A DNA stretch of 64,000 nucleotides from Allobaileyella intestinalis (GCF_009695865.1 NZ_VUNB01000004.1:248001-312000), one strand, 5' to 3'. Shown: positions 26,576 through 35,120, numbered from the stretch's first letter. The notes: generated from the letters alone by a model not told the origin. Numbers and translations: made by a program.

Positions 26576-27418
26576 TTACTGTTTTCCCAGTCCCCTTCCA
26601 ATTCTCTCTACGAATACGTCTTCCAGTGTTGTATTTCTTAAGGCTGTCTCCCTGTCAGAGGAAGAAAGCCATTCAATGGCTTCATCTCTGTGGTGAAAAT
26701 AACGGGTATGGAGACTATCCTCCCGCATTTCATCTACTGCATAAGGCCCCAGCTCATTTATCAATGCATCCGGCGTATCTATAGTATCCAGCTTGCCGTG
26801 ATCGATAAGGGCAATTCTGTCACAGAGAGACTGGGCCTCGTCAATGTAGTGAGTAGTGAGAAGTATGGTTATTCCTTTTCCGTGAAGCTGACGGAGCAGG
26901 TTCCACATCTGTCTCCTGGAAATGGCGTCCATTCCTGCTGTAGGCTCATCCAGAAGAAGGATTTCAGGTTCTGTCATAAGTGCCCTGCAAACCATCAACT
27001 TCCGTTTCATTCCACCGGACAGATGGCGGACCACCCTGTGTCGGTACTGATCCAGGCCCACGAACTCCAGAAGCTCATCTGATTTTCTCCTGATTTCTTT
27101 TTTCGTCATGTAATAAAGACGGCCCTGATATTCCATTACCTCGTCCATTGTCATATCCTGACGCATGGAATATTCCTGGGTAATTACGCTTATCTTCCTT
27201 TTCACTCCAGAGGCTTTTCTGGTAAGGGGAACGCCATCTATCAGCACCTGTCCTTCTGTAGGAAGGAGTACGGTGGAAAGCATGCTTATGGTTGTGGTCT
27301 TGCCGGCTCCGTTAGGCCCTAGAAAGCCGAAGAATTCACCTGTATTGATAGTCATGTTCAGATGGTCAACTGCCGTGAAATCACCGAATTTCTTTGTCAG
27401 ATCCCTCAGTTCGATCAT
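26576..27418 (-). CDS. ABC exporter ATP-binding protein (DrrA/NodI type)
   Basis: 280 residues. Walker A GPNGAGKTT near residue 35, signature HLSGGMKRKLM, Walker B EILLLDEPTAGMD and the switch His in LLTTHYIDEAQ are intact. The C-terminal 60 residues carry the usual regulatory tail ending in TTLEDVFVERIGRGLG. Overlaps the cbiL end by 4 bases and precedes its permease. It sits inside the corrin operon, which is not the standard arrangement. Confidence 0.88.
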   Translation of the reverse strand: MIELRDLTKKFGDFTAVDHLNMTINTGEFFGFLGPNGAGKTTTISMLSTVLLPTEGQVLIDGVPLTRKASGVKRKISVITQEYSMRQDMTMDEVMEYQGRLYYMTKKEIRRKSDELLEFVGLDQYRHRVVRHLSGGMKRKLMVCRALMTEPEILLLDEPTAGMDAISRRQMWNLLRQLHGKGITILLTTHYIDEAQSLCDRIALIDHGKLDTIDTPDALINELGPYAVDEMREDSLHTRYFHHRDEAIEWLSSSDRETALRNTTLEDVFVERIGRGLGKQ

Positions 27419-28113
27419 ATTGTGCGACCGTCCTCTTTAGCGATTATAAGTGAAAAATAACCTGCATCATCTGGAATTTCTTCTACGGAGCGGTAGATTT
27501 TTTCATCTGGCATCCCACAATTTTCAACTACCATTACCTGACGGCCTGAGCGGCTGAGCATCTCCTTTACCTGACCCATGTGGCTTCCTGATTTCATCAG
27601 CACATAGTTTCCTGGCTGATCCATGTCCGTTCCCAGCTTATGCATGGCTGGCATTATATGTAATGGCTCGTTCCACTCTGCCAGAGGGATGTTAAGCCGC
27701 GCAGCCGCAGCGCAGAATGAAGTTATGCCGCTAACCAGCTGGGTATCATATCCGTCTTCTTCCAGAATGGCCTGAAGATATGTAAAAGTACAGTAAATTG
27801 TTGAATCTCCAAGGGTAAGGAACACCACATTTCTTCCCTGGTCAAGAACTGACTCTATTAGATCTGCCCCCTTCCGGTGGCCTTCTCTAACCTTTACCTT
27901 GTCAGTCACCATAGGCATGTATATAGGTAAAAGTTCTTTTTCCTTCAGATCCGGTACGGCCTGAACAGCTATTTTATATGCAGTTGTTTCTTCCGGCACC
28001 TTACCTGGAAATGCAATAACCTCATTTTCCCTTATAAGCCTCACTGCCTTCAATGTCATGAGCTCCGGGTCTCCCGGCCCCACCCCTACGCCAAATGCCT
28101 TTCCTTTTGCCAT
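27415..28113 (-). CDS. cbiL: Cobalt-factor II / precorrin-2 C20-methyltransferase CbiL
   Basis: First methylation after cobalt insertion. 232 residues of the tetrapyrrole-methylase fold: GVGVGPGDPELMTLKAVRLI at residues 8-27, VFLTLGDSTIYCTFTYL and VSGITSFCAAAARLNIPL, typical of CobI/CbiL. AGGAGAAGG lies upstream of ATG 28113, after a short 13-base tandem duplication. First gene of the operon running to hemB; a terminator lies just upstream, so it probably has its own promoter or is fed by readthrough. Confidence 0.94.
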   Translation of the reverse strand: MAKGKAFGVGVGPGDPELMTLKAVRLIRENEVIAFPGKVPEETTAYKIAVQAVPDLKEKELLPIYMPMVTDKVKVREGHRKGADLIESVLDQGRNVVFLTLGDSTIYCTFTYLQAILEEDGYDTQLVSGITSFCAAAARLNIPLAEWNEPLHIMPAMHKLGTDMDQPGNYVLMKSGSHMGQVKEMLSRSGRQVMVVENCGMPDEKIYRSVEEIPDDAGYFSLIIAKEDGRTI

Positions 28114-28128
28114 CTCTTTATCCCTTCT

Positions 28129-28154
28129 CCTATTGGAACTTCCTCTTGGAACTT
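28129..28154. repeat. Two tandem 13-base units before cbiL
   Basis: On the plus strand CCTATTGGAACTT (28129-28141) is followed by CCTCTTGGAACTT (28142-28154), differing at one base. They duplicate the AGG-containing region upstream of cbiL and look like a recent slippage duplication of the leader. Confidence 0.6.
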
Positions 28155-28163
28155 CTCATGCCA

Positions 28164-28193
28164 TAAAAAACGGACCATGAAGAACATGGTCCG
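28164..28193 (-). terminator. Intrinsic terminator after the 111-residue protein gene
   Basis: Minus strand: CGGACCATG and CATGGTCCG arms (28171-28193) with a five-base loop, followed by TTTTTT at 28165-28170. It ends the small gene upstream and separates it from cbiL. Confidence 0.85.
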
Positions 28194-28244
28194 CAGTGTC
28201 TCCCACTTTCCATCCGTGGCAAAATATTAACTCAGGATTCTGAA

Positions 28245-28580
28245 TTACAGTTCTTCCTTGTGATCCAGAACAGCCTTTCCTGCTGCGCATGCAGGACAGT
28301 CGCACCATTTCTCACCTGCTGCCTTTGCTTCCTTAAAGTGAGCAAGGTATCCCTCTGCTGCTTCCTTTCCGAACTTCTGGGCTGCAGCCGGGCTGCCGAA
28401 AAACTCGATGTTCTGATCCAGTGTCAGCACGTCCTCTTCCAGCTCAGTTACCAGCATCTCTGCTGCCTTTTTCTGTTCATCTGTTCCAACAGCTGCCAGG
28501 TATTTCTCGCCAGCTTCCTTAGCCTCAGGGCATACGCTTGGTGCTGCAACAAGTTCTTTTACACTGTCGATTACTGCCAT
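28245..28580 (-). CDS. Small cytosolic protein with C-terminal CxxC pairs, unknown function
   Basis: 111 residues, acidic, mostly helical by composition, no signal peptide. Near the C-terminus is EKWCDCPACAAGKAVL with three cysteines (CxCxxC), which could bind metal; one more Cys lies near residue 17. I recall similar short proteins in Clostridia without a defined role. An extended -10 promoter lies just upstream and a strong terminator downstream, so it is a monocistronic gene between the methyltransferase and corrin operons. GGAGGT precedes ATG 28580. Confidence 0.65.
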   Translation of the reverse strand: MAVIDSVKELVAAPSVCPEAKEAGEKYLAAVGTDEQKKAAEMLVTELEEDVLTLDQNIEFFGSPAAAQKFGKEAAEGYLAHFKEAKAAGEKWCDCPACAAGKAVLDHKEEL

Positions 28581-28622
28581 ATGTGACCTCCATTCTGACT
28601 ATTCGATATGATTATTTGAATC

Positions 28623-28631
28623 ATTATATCA
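28623..28631 (-). promoter_or_regulatory. Extended -10 promoter for the 111-residue protein
   Basis: Minus strand TGATATAAT at 28623-28631 is a perfect extended -10 box. No good -35 is needed or seen. Predicted start near 28617, about 36 bases before the start codon. Confidence 0.5.
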
Positions 28632-28662
28632 CATGTATTTTCTTATTCCTTAAAACCCGGGT

Positions 28663-29220
28663 TCAGAATCTGTTAAATTCTGAAATTGACCGGAAGATTT
28701 GTGCTGTGGAATTAGCGCTGCCTATTTCTCTTATTACGTCCTCCATCTCACTCTGATCCTCCAGCTCATCTCCGTGAGTCAGAATAACAGCTCCGGCATT
28801 TTTTATCTGATCCATGTAGAAATCTCCCAGTCCCCTGGAGAAAATGGTGTATTCATTAACGTCCACCATTGTAACAATCTGTCTCACATTGAGATCAAAA
28901 CCTTCGCCTACAAGTTTATCTACGGCCTTTACAACATCCGTGACCTTTCCCAGTCCCGAGGCTTCGATTATGATTCTGTCCGGCTTGACCTGGCTGGCCA
29001 TCCTTCTTACAGCCTCACGAAACTTGGCAATGAGGGTACAGCATATACAGCCCCCAAGAACATATTCAACACACAGACTCTGACTGAATTTTTCATCCAG
29101 CTTTTCATCTCCTTCATCATTTATAATAACGGCCGTATGTTGATCAAACTGTTCCAGCACTCTGTTGATAAATGTGGTCTTCCCGCTGCCCGCAAAACCT
29201 GTTACTACGTAGATATCCAT
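28663..29220 (-). CDS. Short G3E-family GTPase (CobW/HypB/UreG-like)
   Basis: Metal- or cofactor-insertion type GTPase. True start ATG 29220 overlaps the preceding TAA (TAATG), giving 185 residues. P-loop TGFAGSGKTT at residues 7-16, the CobW-type metal motif GGCICC near 55, the switch block IEASGLGKVTD and a base-recognition segment LTHGDE in place of NKxD are seen. It lacks the C-terminal CobW domain. As last gene after a double-cubane protein and corrinoid genes it may load a metal or gate electron transfer (inference). Confidence 0.82.
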   Translation of the reverse strand: MDIYVVTGFAGSGKTTFINRVLEQFDQHTAVIINDEGDEKLDEKFSQSLCVEYVLGGCICCTLIAKFREAVRRMASQVKPDRIIIEASGLGKVTDVVKAVDKLVGEGFDLNVRQIVTMVDVNEYTIFSRGLGDFYMDQIKNAGAVILTHGDELEDQSEMEDVIREIGSANSTAQIFRSISEFNRF

Positions 29221-30371
29221 TACAGCATTTCTACGAAGGCGGAGATTCTGGTATTCAGCTGTCCTACATCTGCTGTGGAGTAATCTGTCTCTACTGCAAT
29301 ATAAGGAACACCCTTTTCCTCTCTGCAGAACTTCTCGATCTTCTTTCCCTCGATATTGTATGTATGGCATGCGGTGAGGGTCATGTCCAGGACACCATCC
29401 ACATGATACTGGTCGATGAGCTTGCCCAGGAGTTCATATCTGTTAGGATTTGGTGTCATAACAGAACATCCGATGTTCAGATATCTGTCGGCTACGGCAT
29501 TCATGATGTCAGCTGCATTTTCATCGATGTTCTCGTTGAACATCTTATATCCAGAGCAGTTCTCAAAGGCCACTACAACACCGCCGTTGTTCTCAACTGC
29601 ATCAATAATCTTCGTAGTGCCGCCTCCCATAGGACATCCTGTAATCAGAATACGCGGCTTTTTGCCCACGTTCTTTCCTTCTCCGTAGTCGGCCATTATC
29701 TTGTCTCTCACTGCATTGAGAGATTTAATGGATTCTTCCTTATCAAATTTGTACTGGCTGCCAAAGATCACCTTGAACATGTCTCCGCCCATAATCGGAG
29801 CAGGATCATTTGCCATAACCTCGGAAACTGCCTTCTGAGCATTTCTCTCAGCGTTTTTCACTCTAACAGCTTCACGGATCTGTTCATCTGTGATCTCAAC
29901 TCCCAGTTCTTTTTCCAGGTACTCCTTGTATCTCCTGACCTCAGATCTCCAGAGTTTCCTTCCCTCCTCATCCTGAGAATTAGGCAGGTTCATTACGAAG
30001 ACCTTCTTGAAGTCGCTCATGAGCTCATACATTTTCTTCTTGCCGTCACAGGTAGTTTCACCTACAACGATATCGGAAAAATGGAAGTACGGACACTTGT
30101 CAGTTTTTGCAAATCCATAGCTGGATTTAATCAAAGGGCAGAGGTTTGCCGGAAGATCCTGCTCAGCATCAGCAGTTGTCTCATTTGACATGGAACAGAG
30201 AGCGATTGGAACTGCTCCTGCTGCCATTGCCAGTTCCTGGGGAGCATAAGTGCAATAAGCTCCTACTACAGGTGTTCCTGCGTCTTTGATTTCTTTTACA
30301 GCAATAAAGCTGTTTCTCCTTGCCTCTCCGAACTCGTCAAATACCTTTGGAAAATCCTTGATAATTTCCAT
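29220..30371 (-). CDS. HgdB-like double-cubane cluster protein (2-hydroxyacyl-CoA dehydratase family)
   Basis: 383 residues of the COG1775 fold. Family blocks are GAYCTYAPQELAMAAGAVPI near residue 37, LPANLCPLIKSSYG near 75, DIVVGETTCDGKKKMYE near 100, LITGCPMGGGTTKI and FENCSGYK, with Cys ligands for [4Fe-4S] clusters. Single-subunit members of this type resemble double-cubane proteins that perform ATP-driven low-potential reductions. Such enzymes need an ASKHA ATPase activator; none is adjacent, but the RACo-type protein at 32.4-34.1 kb has that fold. GGAG precedes ATG 30371. Coupled to the GTPase gene. Confidence 0.82.
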   Translation of the reverse strand: MEIIKDFPKVFDEFGEARRNSFIAVKEIKDAGTPVVGAYCTYAPQELAMAAGAVPIALCSMSNETTADAEQDLPANLCPLIKSSYGFAKTDKCPYFHFSDIVVGETTCDGKKKMYELMSDFKKVFVMNLPNSQDEEGRKLWRSEVRRYKEYLEKELGVEITDEQIREAVRVKNAERNAQKAVSEVMANDPAPIMGGDMFKVIFGSQYKFDKEESIKSLNAVRDKIMADYGEGKNVGKKPRILITGCPMGGGTTKIIDAVENNGGVVVAFENCSGYKMFNENIDENAADIMNAVADRYLNIGCSVMTPNPNRYELLGKLIDQYHVDGVLDMTLTACHTYNIEGKKIEKFCREEKGVPYIAVETDYSTADVGQLNTRISAFVEML

Positions 30372-30415
30372 TTTCCACTCTCCTTAAAACGCTAATGAAA
30401 ATAATGACAATATTT

Positions 30416-30444
30416 ATGTTAATTCTATTAATATGGTATTGCAA
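30416..30444 (-). promoter_or_regulatory. Possible promoter before the double-cubane gene
   Basis: Minus strand: -35 TTGCAA at 30439-30444, 17-base spacer, -10 TAACAT at 30416-30421, in an AT-rich gap after the methyltransferase remnant. Weak -10; may be an internal promoter. Confidence 0.3.
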
Positions 30445-30447
30445 AAC

Positions 30448-31204
30448 TTAATTCAGAACTGACTGGTCTATAGGAAGCTTTCCGTATTTCCTGGCAGCTG
30501 CCATAAATGCGTCCAGGTTCTCCAGTGGTACAGCTCCGTTCAGATCGCAGCCTGTGCAGAGGATATATCCGTGTTCAGCATCGTATCCCACCTTGATACA
30601 GTGTTTAACTGCCTGATCCACATCTTCAGGTGACCCGAGGATCATCACGTCAACAGGATCCACGTTTCCAACAAGAGGCACTGTAGGCTGGATCAGCTCT
30701 TTAGCAAACTCCAGCGGAACTCTGTTATCTATGCTGATCATATCTGCCCCGGCTTTTACCATCTGCGGCAGAACTCTTCTGGTATCCCCGCAGATATGCA
30801 GGCACACCATTCCATTGTGATGGTGTATATTTTCCATAAGCTCCTGAATATACGGCAGGACGAACTCTCCGAATATCTTGCCGCTGATAATAGATCCTGT
30901 GGCGATTGGCTCACAGAACAATATCATGGCACCTGCCTTTATAAACTCATTGTGGACTTCTTTAAGCACATCGGTGCAATTTCTCATGAGCTTGTGGACT
31001 ATTTCGGGATTCTTTATGGTTGCTCTAAGAAGCTTTTCCACCGGATAAATGCTGGCTGCTGCCGTGAATGGGCCGGAGGCGAGCACTCCTGTCGGGACCT
31101 CTTTCCCCATTTTTTCCACCAGAATTCTCGCACATTCAAGGTGCATCTGGAAACCCTCGTCCTTTTCCAGTAAGAAATCCGTTCAGCCTTTCTACAGGTG
31201 TCAT
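30448..31204 (-). pseudogene. Internally deleted MtaA/UroD-family methyltransferase
   Basis: A family-typical start is visible at ATG 31204 (MTPVERLNGFLTGKG; also in frame from ATG 31222). That frame stops within 25 codons. The downstream half continues in another frame as LLEKDEGFQMHLECARILVEKMG and then 220 residues of normal UroD sequence, including CLHICGD and the later Cys in CTGCD. Compared with the intact paralogs, about 100 codons between the start and residue 120 are missing and the junction is frameshifted. A 232-residue product from an internal ATG 31146 is possible but would lack the N-terminal third of the barrel. Lies directly after an intact paralog (overlapping its stop). Confidence 0.75.
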
Positions 31205-31214
31205 TCTATCATCT

Positions 31215-32333
31215 TTATGCATCTCTTAATCCCTCCGGTTTATGGCCCAGCTGGGCCCCTCTTCCGTATTTTCTGACTGCATACATAAATGCGTCAAAGT
31301 TCTCCCTCGGTGTGCCGATTGGTACCTGGCACCCGGTCCCCAAGAGATATCCTTTTTCTGTAGTCGAACCCTTTTCCAGCGCCTTTTTACAGGCATCTAT
31401 AACATCATCAATCGTTCCGTTCAGCATTGCATCTACAGGTGAAATATTTCCCATAAGAAGAAATTTGTGTCCCAGTTTCTCGTTAGCAGCCGCCAGATCC
31501 TCCGAGTTGTCCACGCTGAACCCTGAAGCATTCAGTTCCAGCATGAAGTCCCAGAAATTGTGGGTTTTGCCACAAATATGAACTCCCGGCTTCTTCCCGC
31601 AGGTCTCCCCAAGACCGTCTACGAGCTCCTTCAGATACGGTTCGCTGAACTGGTGATACTGTCTGGCGCTGAGAATATCCGCACAGGACACCGGATCGCA
31701 GATCCAGCAGGAAACTTTTCCAAACTCCTTGCTGAACATGTCAGCCCAGGCCAGCGAATGGTAGTTGCAGAACTTAAGAAGATCCTTCAGCCTGTCCGGA
31801 GCTTTTACCGTGTCTCTCAACATAAGCTCGATTGGCCTGATAGCCGCAGCTGTAGTAAGGGGACCGGCAACTACGGTGCTCACTCCCATATCAGGGAAAA
31901 TATCCTTTAGCTGTTTTGCCCTTTCTATCATTCCCTTGTAAAGGGGATTTTTGTAAGGATCATCAGAAATAACCTGGTTCCAGTTATCCATGGACTGGAG
32001 AACAAACTCGTGGACGCTGTCAACTCCGATCTCTGGGAAGAACAGTTTAGAGCCTACTGCCTGTCCCACAGTTCTGAGTCTCAGTCCTACCTTTATTCCG
32101 CCAATGCCGTACTGCTCCTTCCTCATTCGAAGTACTGCAGCCATGTCCTCAACGTTTTCATTGATCTGCTGGGTAGTATATCCGAATACGTTGGCAAAGG
32201 CCTCTTCATTGCTCTGAATGGAAAATGGCTGATGATCCACCTTCTCTCCTGCGAAATACTTTGCGCTCCGTTCACCTTCAGTCATTGTATCGGGATAATT
32301 ATCCATATCCCTCATCATCTCTTCATAATTCAT
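31215..32333 (-). CDS. MtaA/UroD-family corrinoid methyltransferase
   Basis: Cytosolic TIM-barrel protein of 372 residues in the uroporphyrinogen decarboxylase-like family that moves methyl groups to or from corrinoid proteins. The zinc/thiol-activating ligands are visible as GVHICGKT (about residue 251) and LGTGCQVPIGT (about 331). Family blocks VVAGPLTTAAAI and CDPVSCADILSARQYHQF are present. It has a 20-residue N-terminal extension before the MTEGERSAKYFAGEKVD start block. GAGG precedes ATG. Located between the RACo-type gene and the decayed paralog. The methyl donor or acceptor cannot be read. Confidence 0.85.
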   Translation of the reverse strand: MNYEEMMRDMDNYPDTMTEGERSAKYFAGEKVDHQPFSIQSNEEAFANVFGYTTQQINENVEDMAAVLRMRKEQYGIGGIKVGLRLRTVGQAVGSKLFFPEIGVDSVHEFVLQSMDNWNQVISDDPYKNPLYKGMIERAKQLKDIFPDMGVSTVVAGPLTTAAAIRPIELMLRDTVKAPDRLKDLLKFCNYHSLAWADMFSKEFGKVSCWICDPVSCADILSARQYHQFSEPYLKELVDGLGETCGKKPGVHICGKTHNFWDFMLELNASGFSVDNSEDLAAANEKLGHKFLLMGNISPVDAMLNGTIDDVIDACKKALEKGSTTEKGYLLGTGCQVPIGTPRENFDAFMYAVRKYGRGAQLGHKPEGLRDA

Positions 32334-32447
32334 CTGGAATCCTCATCTTCCTCTTGAACATAAAGCTGTCACCAGCATCACTGAAGAAATACTGTACTCA
32401 TATTTAGTTTTGATAAAATTCCGTAAAAACCCTTTTGTAAAAAGCTC

Positions 32448-34055
32448 CTAATTGTCAAAAGACGGAAAAACCGATGCCTTCATCAGCACCCTCTCATAGT
32501 TGTCTGTTTCAGCCAGCTCGAAATAGTGCATCTTCTCTGCCAGTTCTTCCATTTCTCTCTTTGCCTTTTCAGACATGAGAGCCATGTAAGCCCCTGTCTT
32601 GGAAGAATTTCCCACATACTTCATCTTTCCCCGCACATCCTCAGGAAGAATACCTACAGAAATAAGAGAATCTTCAGGCAGATGGGCTCCGAACTGTCCT
32701 GCAATCATCACACAGTCCAGATCTTCCATGGTGATTCCTGCCTTGTTCAGAAGGGCCATGAAGCCGGAAAGAATAGCTCCCTTTGCCAGCTGCACCTGTC
32801 TCACATCGCCCTGTGTAACCAGAAGCTCAGGCTCCTCATTCATCACGAATTCCCGCTTAGTACCGTTGAGCCTCACATATTTTTTCCGCCAGTCATCATC
32901 TGCCAGCTTCTCGTACTTAATGAAGGCACCTCTCTTCGTGACGATTCCTGTTTTAAGGAGCTCCCTCAGGATTGCAAGAATGCCGCTTCCGCATATTCCA
33001 ACTGGAGCTTTATCTCCTATGGTATGGAGCTCTATTCCATCCTCTCTCACATACACATCTTCTACTGCACCTTCAGCGGCTCTCATTCCAGAGCTGATAT
33101 TCATTCCCTCAAGAGCCGGGCCTGCAGCGCAGGAACAGCACAGAAGATCTCCTCCCTTGCTTAAGACGATCTCTCCATTTGTGCCTATATCAATAAATAG
33201 AACATTGCTCATGGCTTTGTCCAGCTGGCATACATAGGCTCCTGCAACAATGTCCGCTCCAATATAACCTGAAACCTGAGGAAGGCAGTACAAATCTGCC
33301 CCTTCTGCTACGTCGATTCCTATGTCAGAACACTTAAGAGTCTGAGCTTCGGTAAATTCAGGAATAAAAGGAGCCTTGCCGATAGATCTGGCGTCCACAC
33401 CTAGAAGCATGTGCATCATGGTGCAGTTTGCCCCAACCGTAATATGCCTGACCACATGTCTGTCCAGCCCTGCTTTTCCGCAGGCTTCATCCAGCATGTC
33501 ATTTATGGAACCAACAATAGCTTCCTGGAGCTGATGAATTCCCTTCTCACCATTTTCATACTCATAGGTGATACGTGTTAACACATCAAGGCCATAGCTT
33601 TTCTGGGCGTTAACCATGGAAGCATATGAAATCTCGTCCCCAGTCTTCATGTCAACAAGGGCCGTAACCACAGTGGTGGTGCCGATATCTATTGCCGCAC
33701 CATAGCCGCCATCATGGTCATCTGGAACAAAATCCTCCGGCATGTATCCTTTTACAAGGACCTTGTGTTTCAGCTCTTTTTTAAGAAGCTGCACTTCAGT
33801 ATCTCCGTAGACTTCAACCATGCAGGCAAGTCTCACGCCGTCCCTGAGCTCTCCTTCTGTCAAAATGTTTTTTTCGTTGTCCGTAAGCTCCGACACGGCT
33901 CCGGAAATCACCTTGATCTTACATTTTCCGCATACACCCACGCCATTACAGGCATTATCGATGAACTCGCCTCCATCCAGCAGGGTTCTCAGAAGGCTTC
34001 CGCCTTCCTGGCATGAATAGGTTTTTCCAGTGCTTATAACCTTAATGTCAGGCAT
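32448..34055 (-). CDS. Corrinoid activation protein, RACo type (2Fe-2S plus ASKHA/DUF4445)
   Basis: ATP-dependent reductive activator returning inactive Co(II) corrinoid proteins to Co(I). 535 residues: N-terminal [2Fe-2S] ferredoxin domain with cysteines 36, 42, 45 and 78 (NACNGVGVCGKC), a linker, then a large ASKHA ATPase region with AIDIGTTTVVTALVD near residue 121, FIDIGTNGEIVLS near 288 and GICGSGILA. The plant-type 2Fe-2S cluster separates it from RamA (C-terminal 4Fe-4S clusters). Overlaps the MtaA-type gene upstream by 8 bases, so it serves the corrinoid protein of this operon. Confidence 0.92.
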   Translation of the reverse strand: MPDIKVISTGKTYSCQEGGSLLRTLLDGGEFIDNACNGVGVCGKCKIKVISGAVSELTDNEKNILTEGELRDGVRLACMVEVYGDTEVQLLKKELKHKVLVKGYMPEDFVPDDHDGGYGAAIDIGTTTVVTALVDMKTGDEISYASMVNAQKSYGLDVLTRITYEYENGEKGIHQLQEAIVGSINDMLDEACGKAGLDRHVVRHITVGANCTMMHMLLGVDARSIGKAPFIPEFTEAQTLKCSDIGIDVAEGADLYCLPQVSGYIGADIVAGAYVCQLDKAMSNVLFIDIGTNGEIVLSKGGDLLCCSCAAGPALEGMNISSGMRAAEGAVEDVYVREDGIELHTIGDKAPVGICGSGILAILRELLKTGIVTKRGAFIKYEKLADDDWRKKYVRLNGTKREFVMNEEPELLVTQGDVRQVQLAKGAILSGFMALLNKAGITMEDLDCVMIAGQFGAHLPEDSLISVGILPEDVRGKMKYVGNSSKTGAYMALMSEKAKREMEELAEKMHYFELAETDNYERVLMKASVFPSFDN

Positions 34056-35073
34056 TTGCTCTCGTATCCTCCTTTACTGTCTCGAGAATCGCCTGGATGT
34101 TGGTGATTGGAGACTTTGTTCCCAGGCCGCAGGCCGGAGAAATTATGTTTGTGCCGCTGCTTTCCGCTGCTCTTGTAAGCCTGGCAACTCTTTCAGTATC
34201 ACCGAATTCCAGAGCATATGTGGAAATGTTTCCCATGAGAACTCTGTCCTTCAGCTCCTTCCTTGCCTGCTGCATTGGCACTATGGAGTCAAAGCTGAGG
34301 GCGTCGCTTCGAACCTCATCCATTTCCTTGTATACAGCCTTCATCTGGCCGCATATGTGACAGATAGTGCCTACGTTGTATTCCTTAATAGCATCGTAGA
34401 ACATGTTGAGGTACTTTACCGTATACTCTTCAAAAAGCTTAGGACCCAGTATCTCACCAGTTCCGCTGGGATCTGCAACGGTTATTACATCTGCACCTCT
34501 TTCGATCTGAGCCTTTGCAAACTCTATCAGCTGTTCAGTTACAAATGTCAGATATTCATTTGCTTCTTTCTTGTGCTTCCGAAGGTCTTTATAGAACCTC
34601 GTAGGCTCCATTACCGAGCTGGCTGTGCTTATAGGGCCAGTGATATTTCCTATGATCGGAACATTAGGATCCTTTTTCTTTAAGATTCTGATAGCATCAA
34701 GAATGACCTTGATTCTGCCGGAATTCATGTCCATTGGCTTCAGTTCTGTCCAGTCAAAAATAGACTCAATAGCATATCCCGTTACGTGAGGTTCAAATAC
34801 TTCTGAGCCCAGGGTTATTTCAGCTCCCATCTGCTCTGCCTCTGCCACCATGTCAAAAGGCAGCCCCACATTTTCAAAGCATCCGTTTTTGTAGCTGGCA
34901 TATGAAAGATCAGCCATCATCTGGGCGTCTGTATGAGCCTCAGGCCACTTTACACCGGCCACCTTCATAAGGTCCGTGGTCACCATGTTCATCATGCCAC
35001 CTGGACAGACCACCGGCGGACGATCCACCTCTTCATGCCTGAGGGCACCCATGAGTCTCTCTTTTTCGTTCAT
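34048..35073 (-). CDS. MtaA/MtbA-type methylcorrinoid methyltransferase
   Basis: 341 residues, the most canonical family member here. Start block NEKERLMGALRHEEVDRPP, GNITGPISTASSVMEP near 142, DPSGTGEILGPKLFEEY near 201, and the zinc ligands H239 and C241 (CHICGQ) with C315 (SPACGLG). Such proteins transfer the methyl group between a corrinoid protein and a thiol or pterin acceptor. Placed between the corrinoid protein and the RACo-type activator, it is the likely second methyltransferase. Which acceptor it uses (tetrahydrofolate rather than coenzyme M in a bacterium) is inferred. Confidence 0.88.
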   Translation of the reverse strand: MNEKERLMGALRHEEVDRPPVVCPGGMMNMVTTDLMKVAGVKWPEAHTDAQMMADLSYASYKNGCFENVGLPFDMVAEAEQMGAEITLGSEVFEPHVTGYAIESIFDWTELKPMDMNSGRIKVILDAIRILKKKDPNVPIIGNITGPISTASSVMEPTRFYKDLRKHKKEANEYLTFVTEQLIEFAKAQIERGADVITVADPSGTGEILGPKLFEEYTVKYLNMFYDAIKEYNVGTICHICGQMKAVYKEMDEVRSDALSFDSIVPMQQARKELKDRVLMGNISTYALEFGDTERVARLTRAAESSGTNIISPACGLGTKSPITNIQAILETVKEDTRANA

Positions 35074-35120
35074 ACAAAACTTCCTTTATTTTACGTATTC
35101 TTGCGATTATCCGGCGGTAA

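Noticed and set aside
28129-28154. Tandem 13-base repeat as start of a repeat array
   Set aside because: Only two copies with one mismatch; no CRISPR or minisatellite structure.
29172-30188. Long plus-strand open frame (338 codons) opposite the double-cubane gene
   Set aside because: Shadow of a strongly coding minus-strand gene with clear HgdB motifs; the plus frame shows no family signal.
31146-31214. Programmed frameshift as the explanation for the broken methyltransferase
   Set aside because: About 100 codons of conserved sequence are missing altogether, which a frameshift cannot supply.
32526-33237. Two plus-strand open frames of 212 codons opposite the RACo-type gene
   Set aside because: Antisense shadows; RACo domains are intact on the minus strand.
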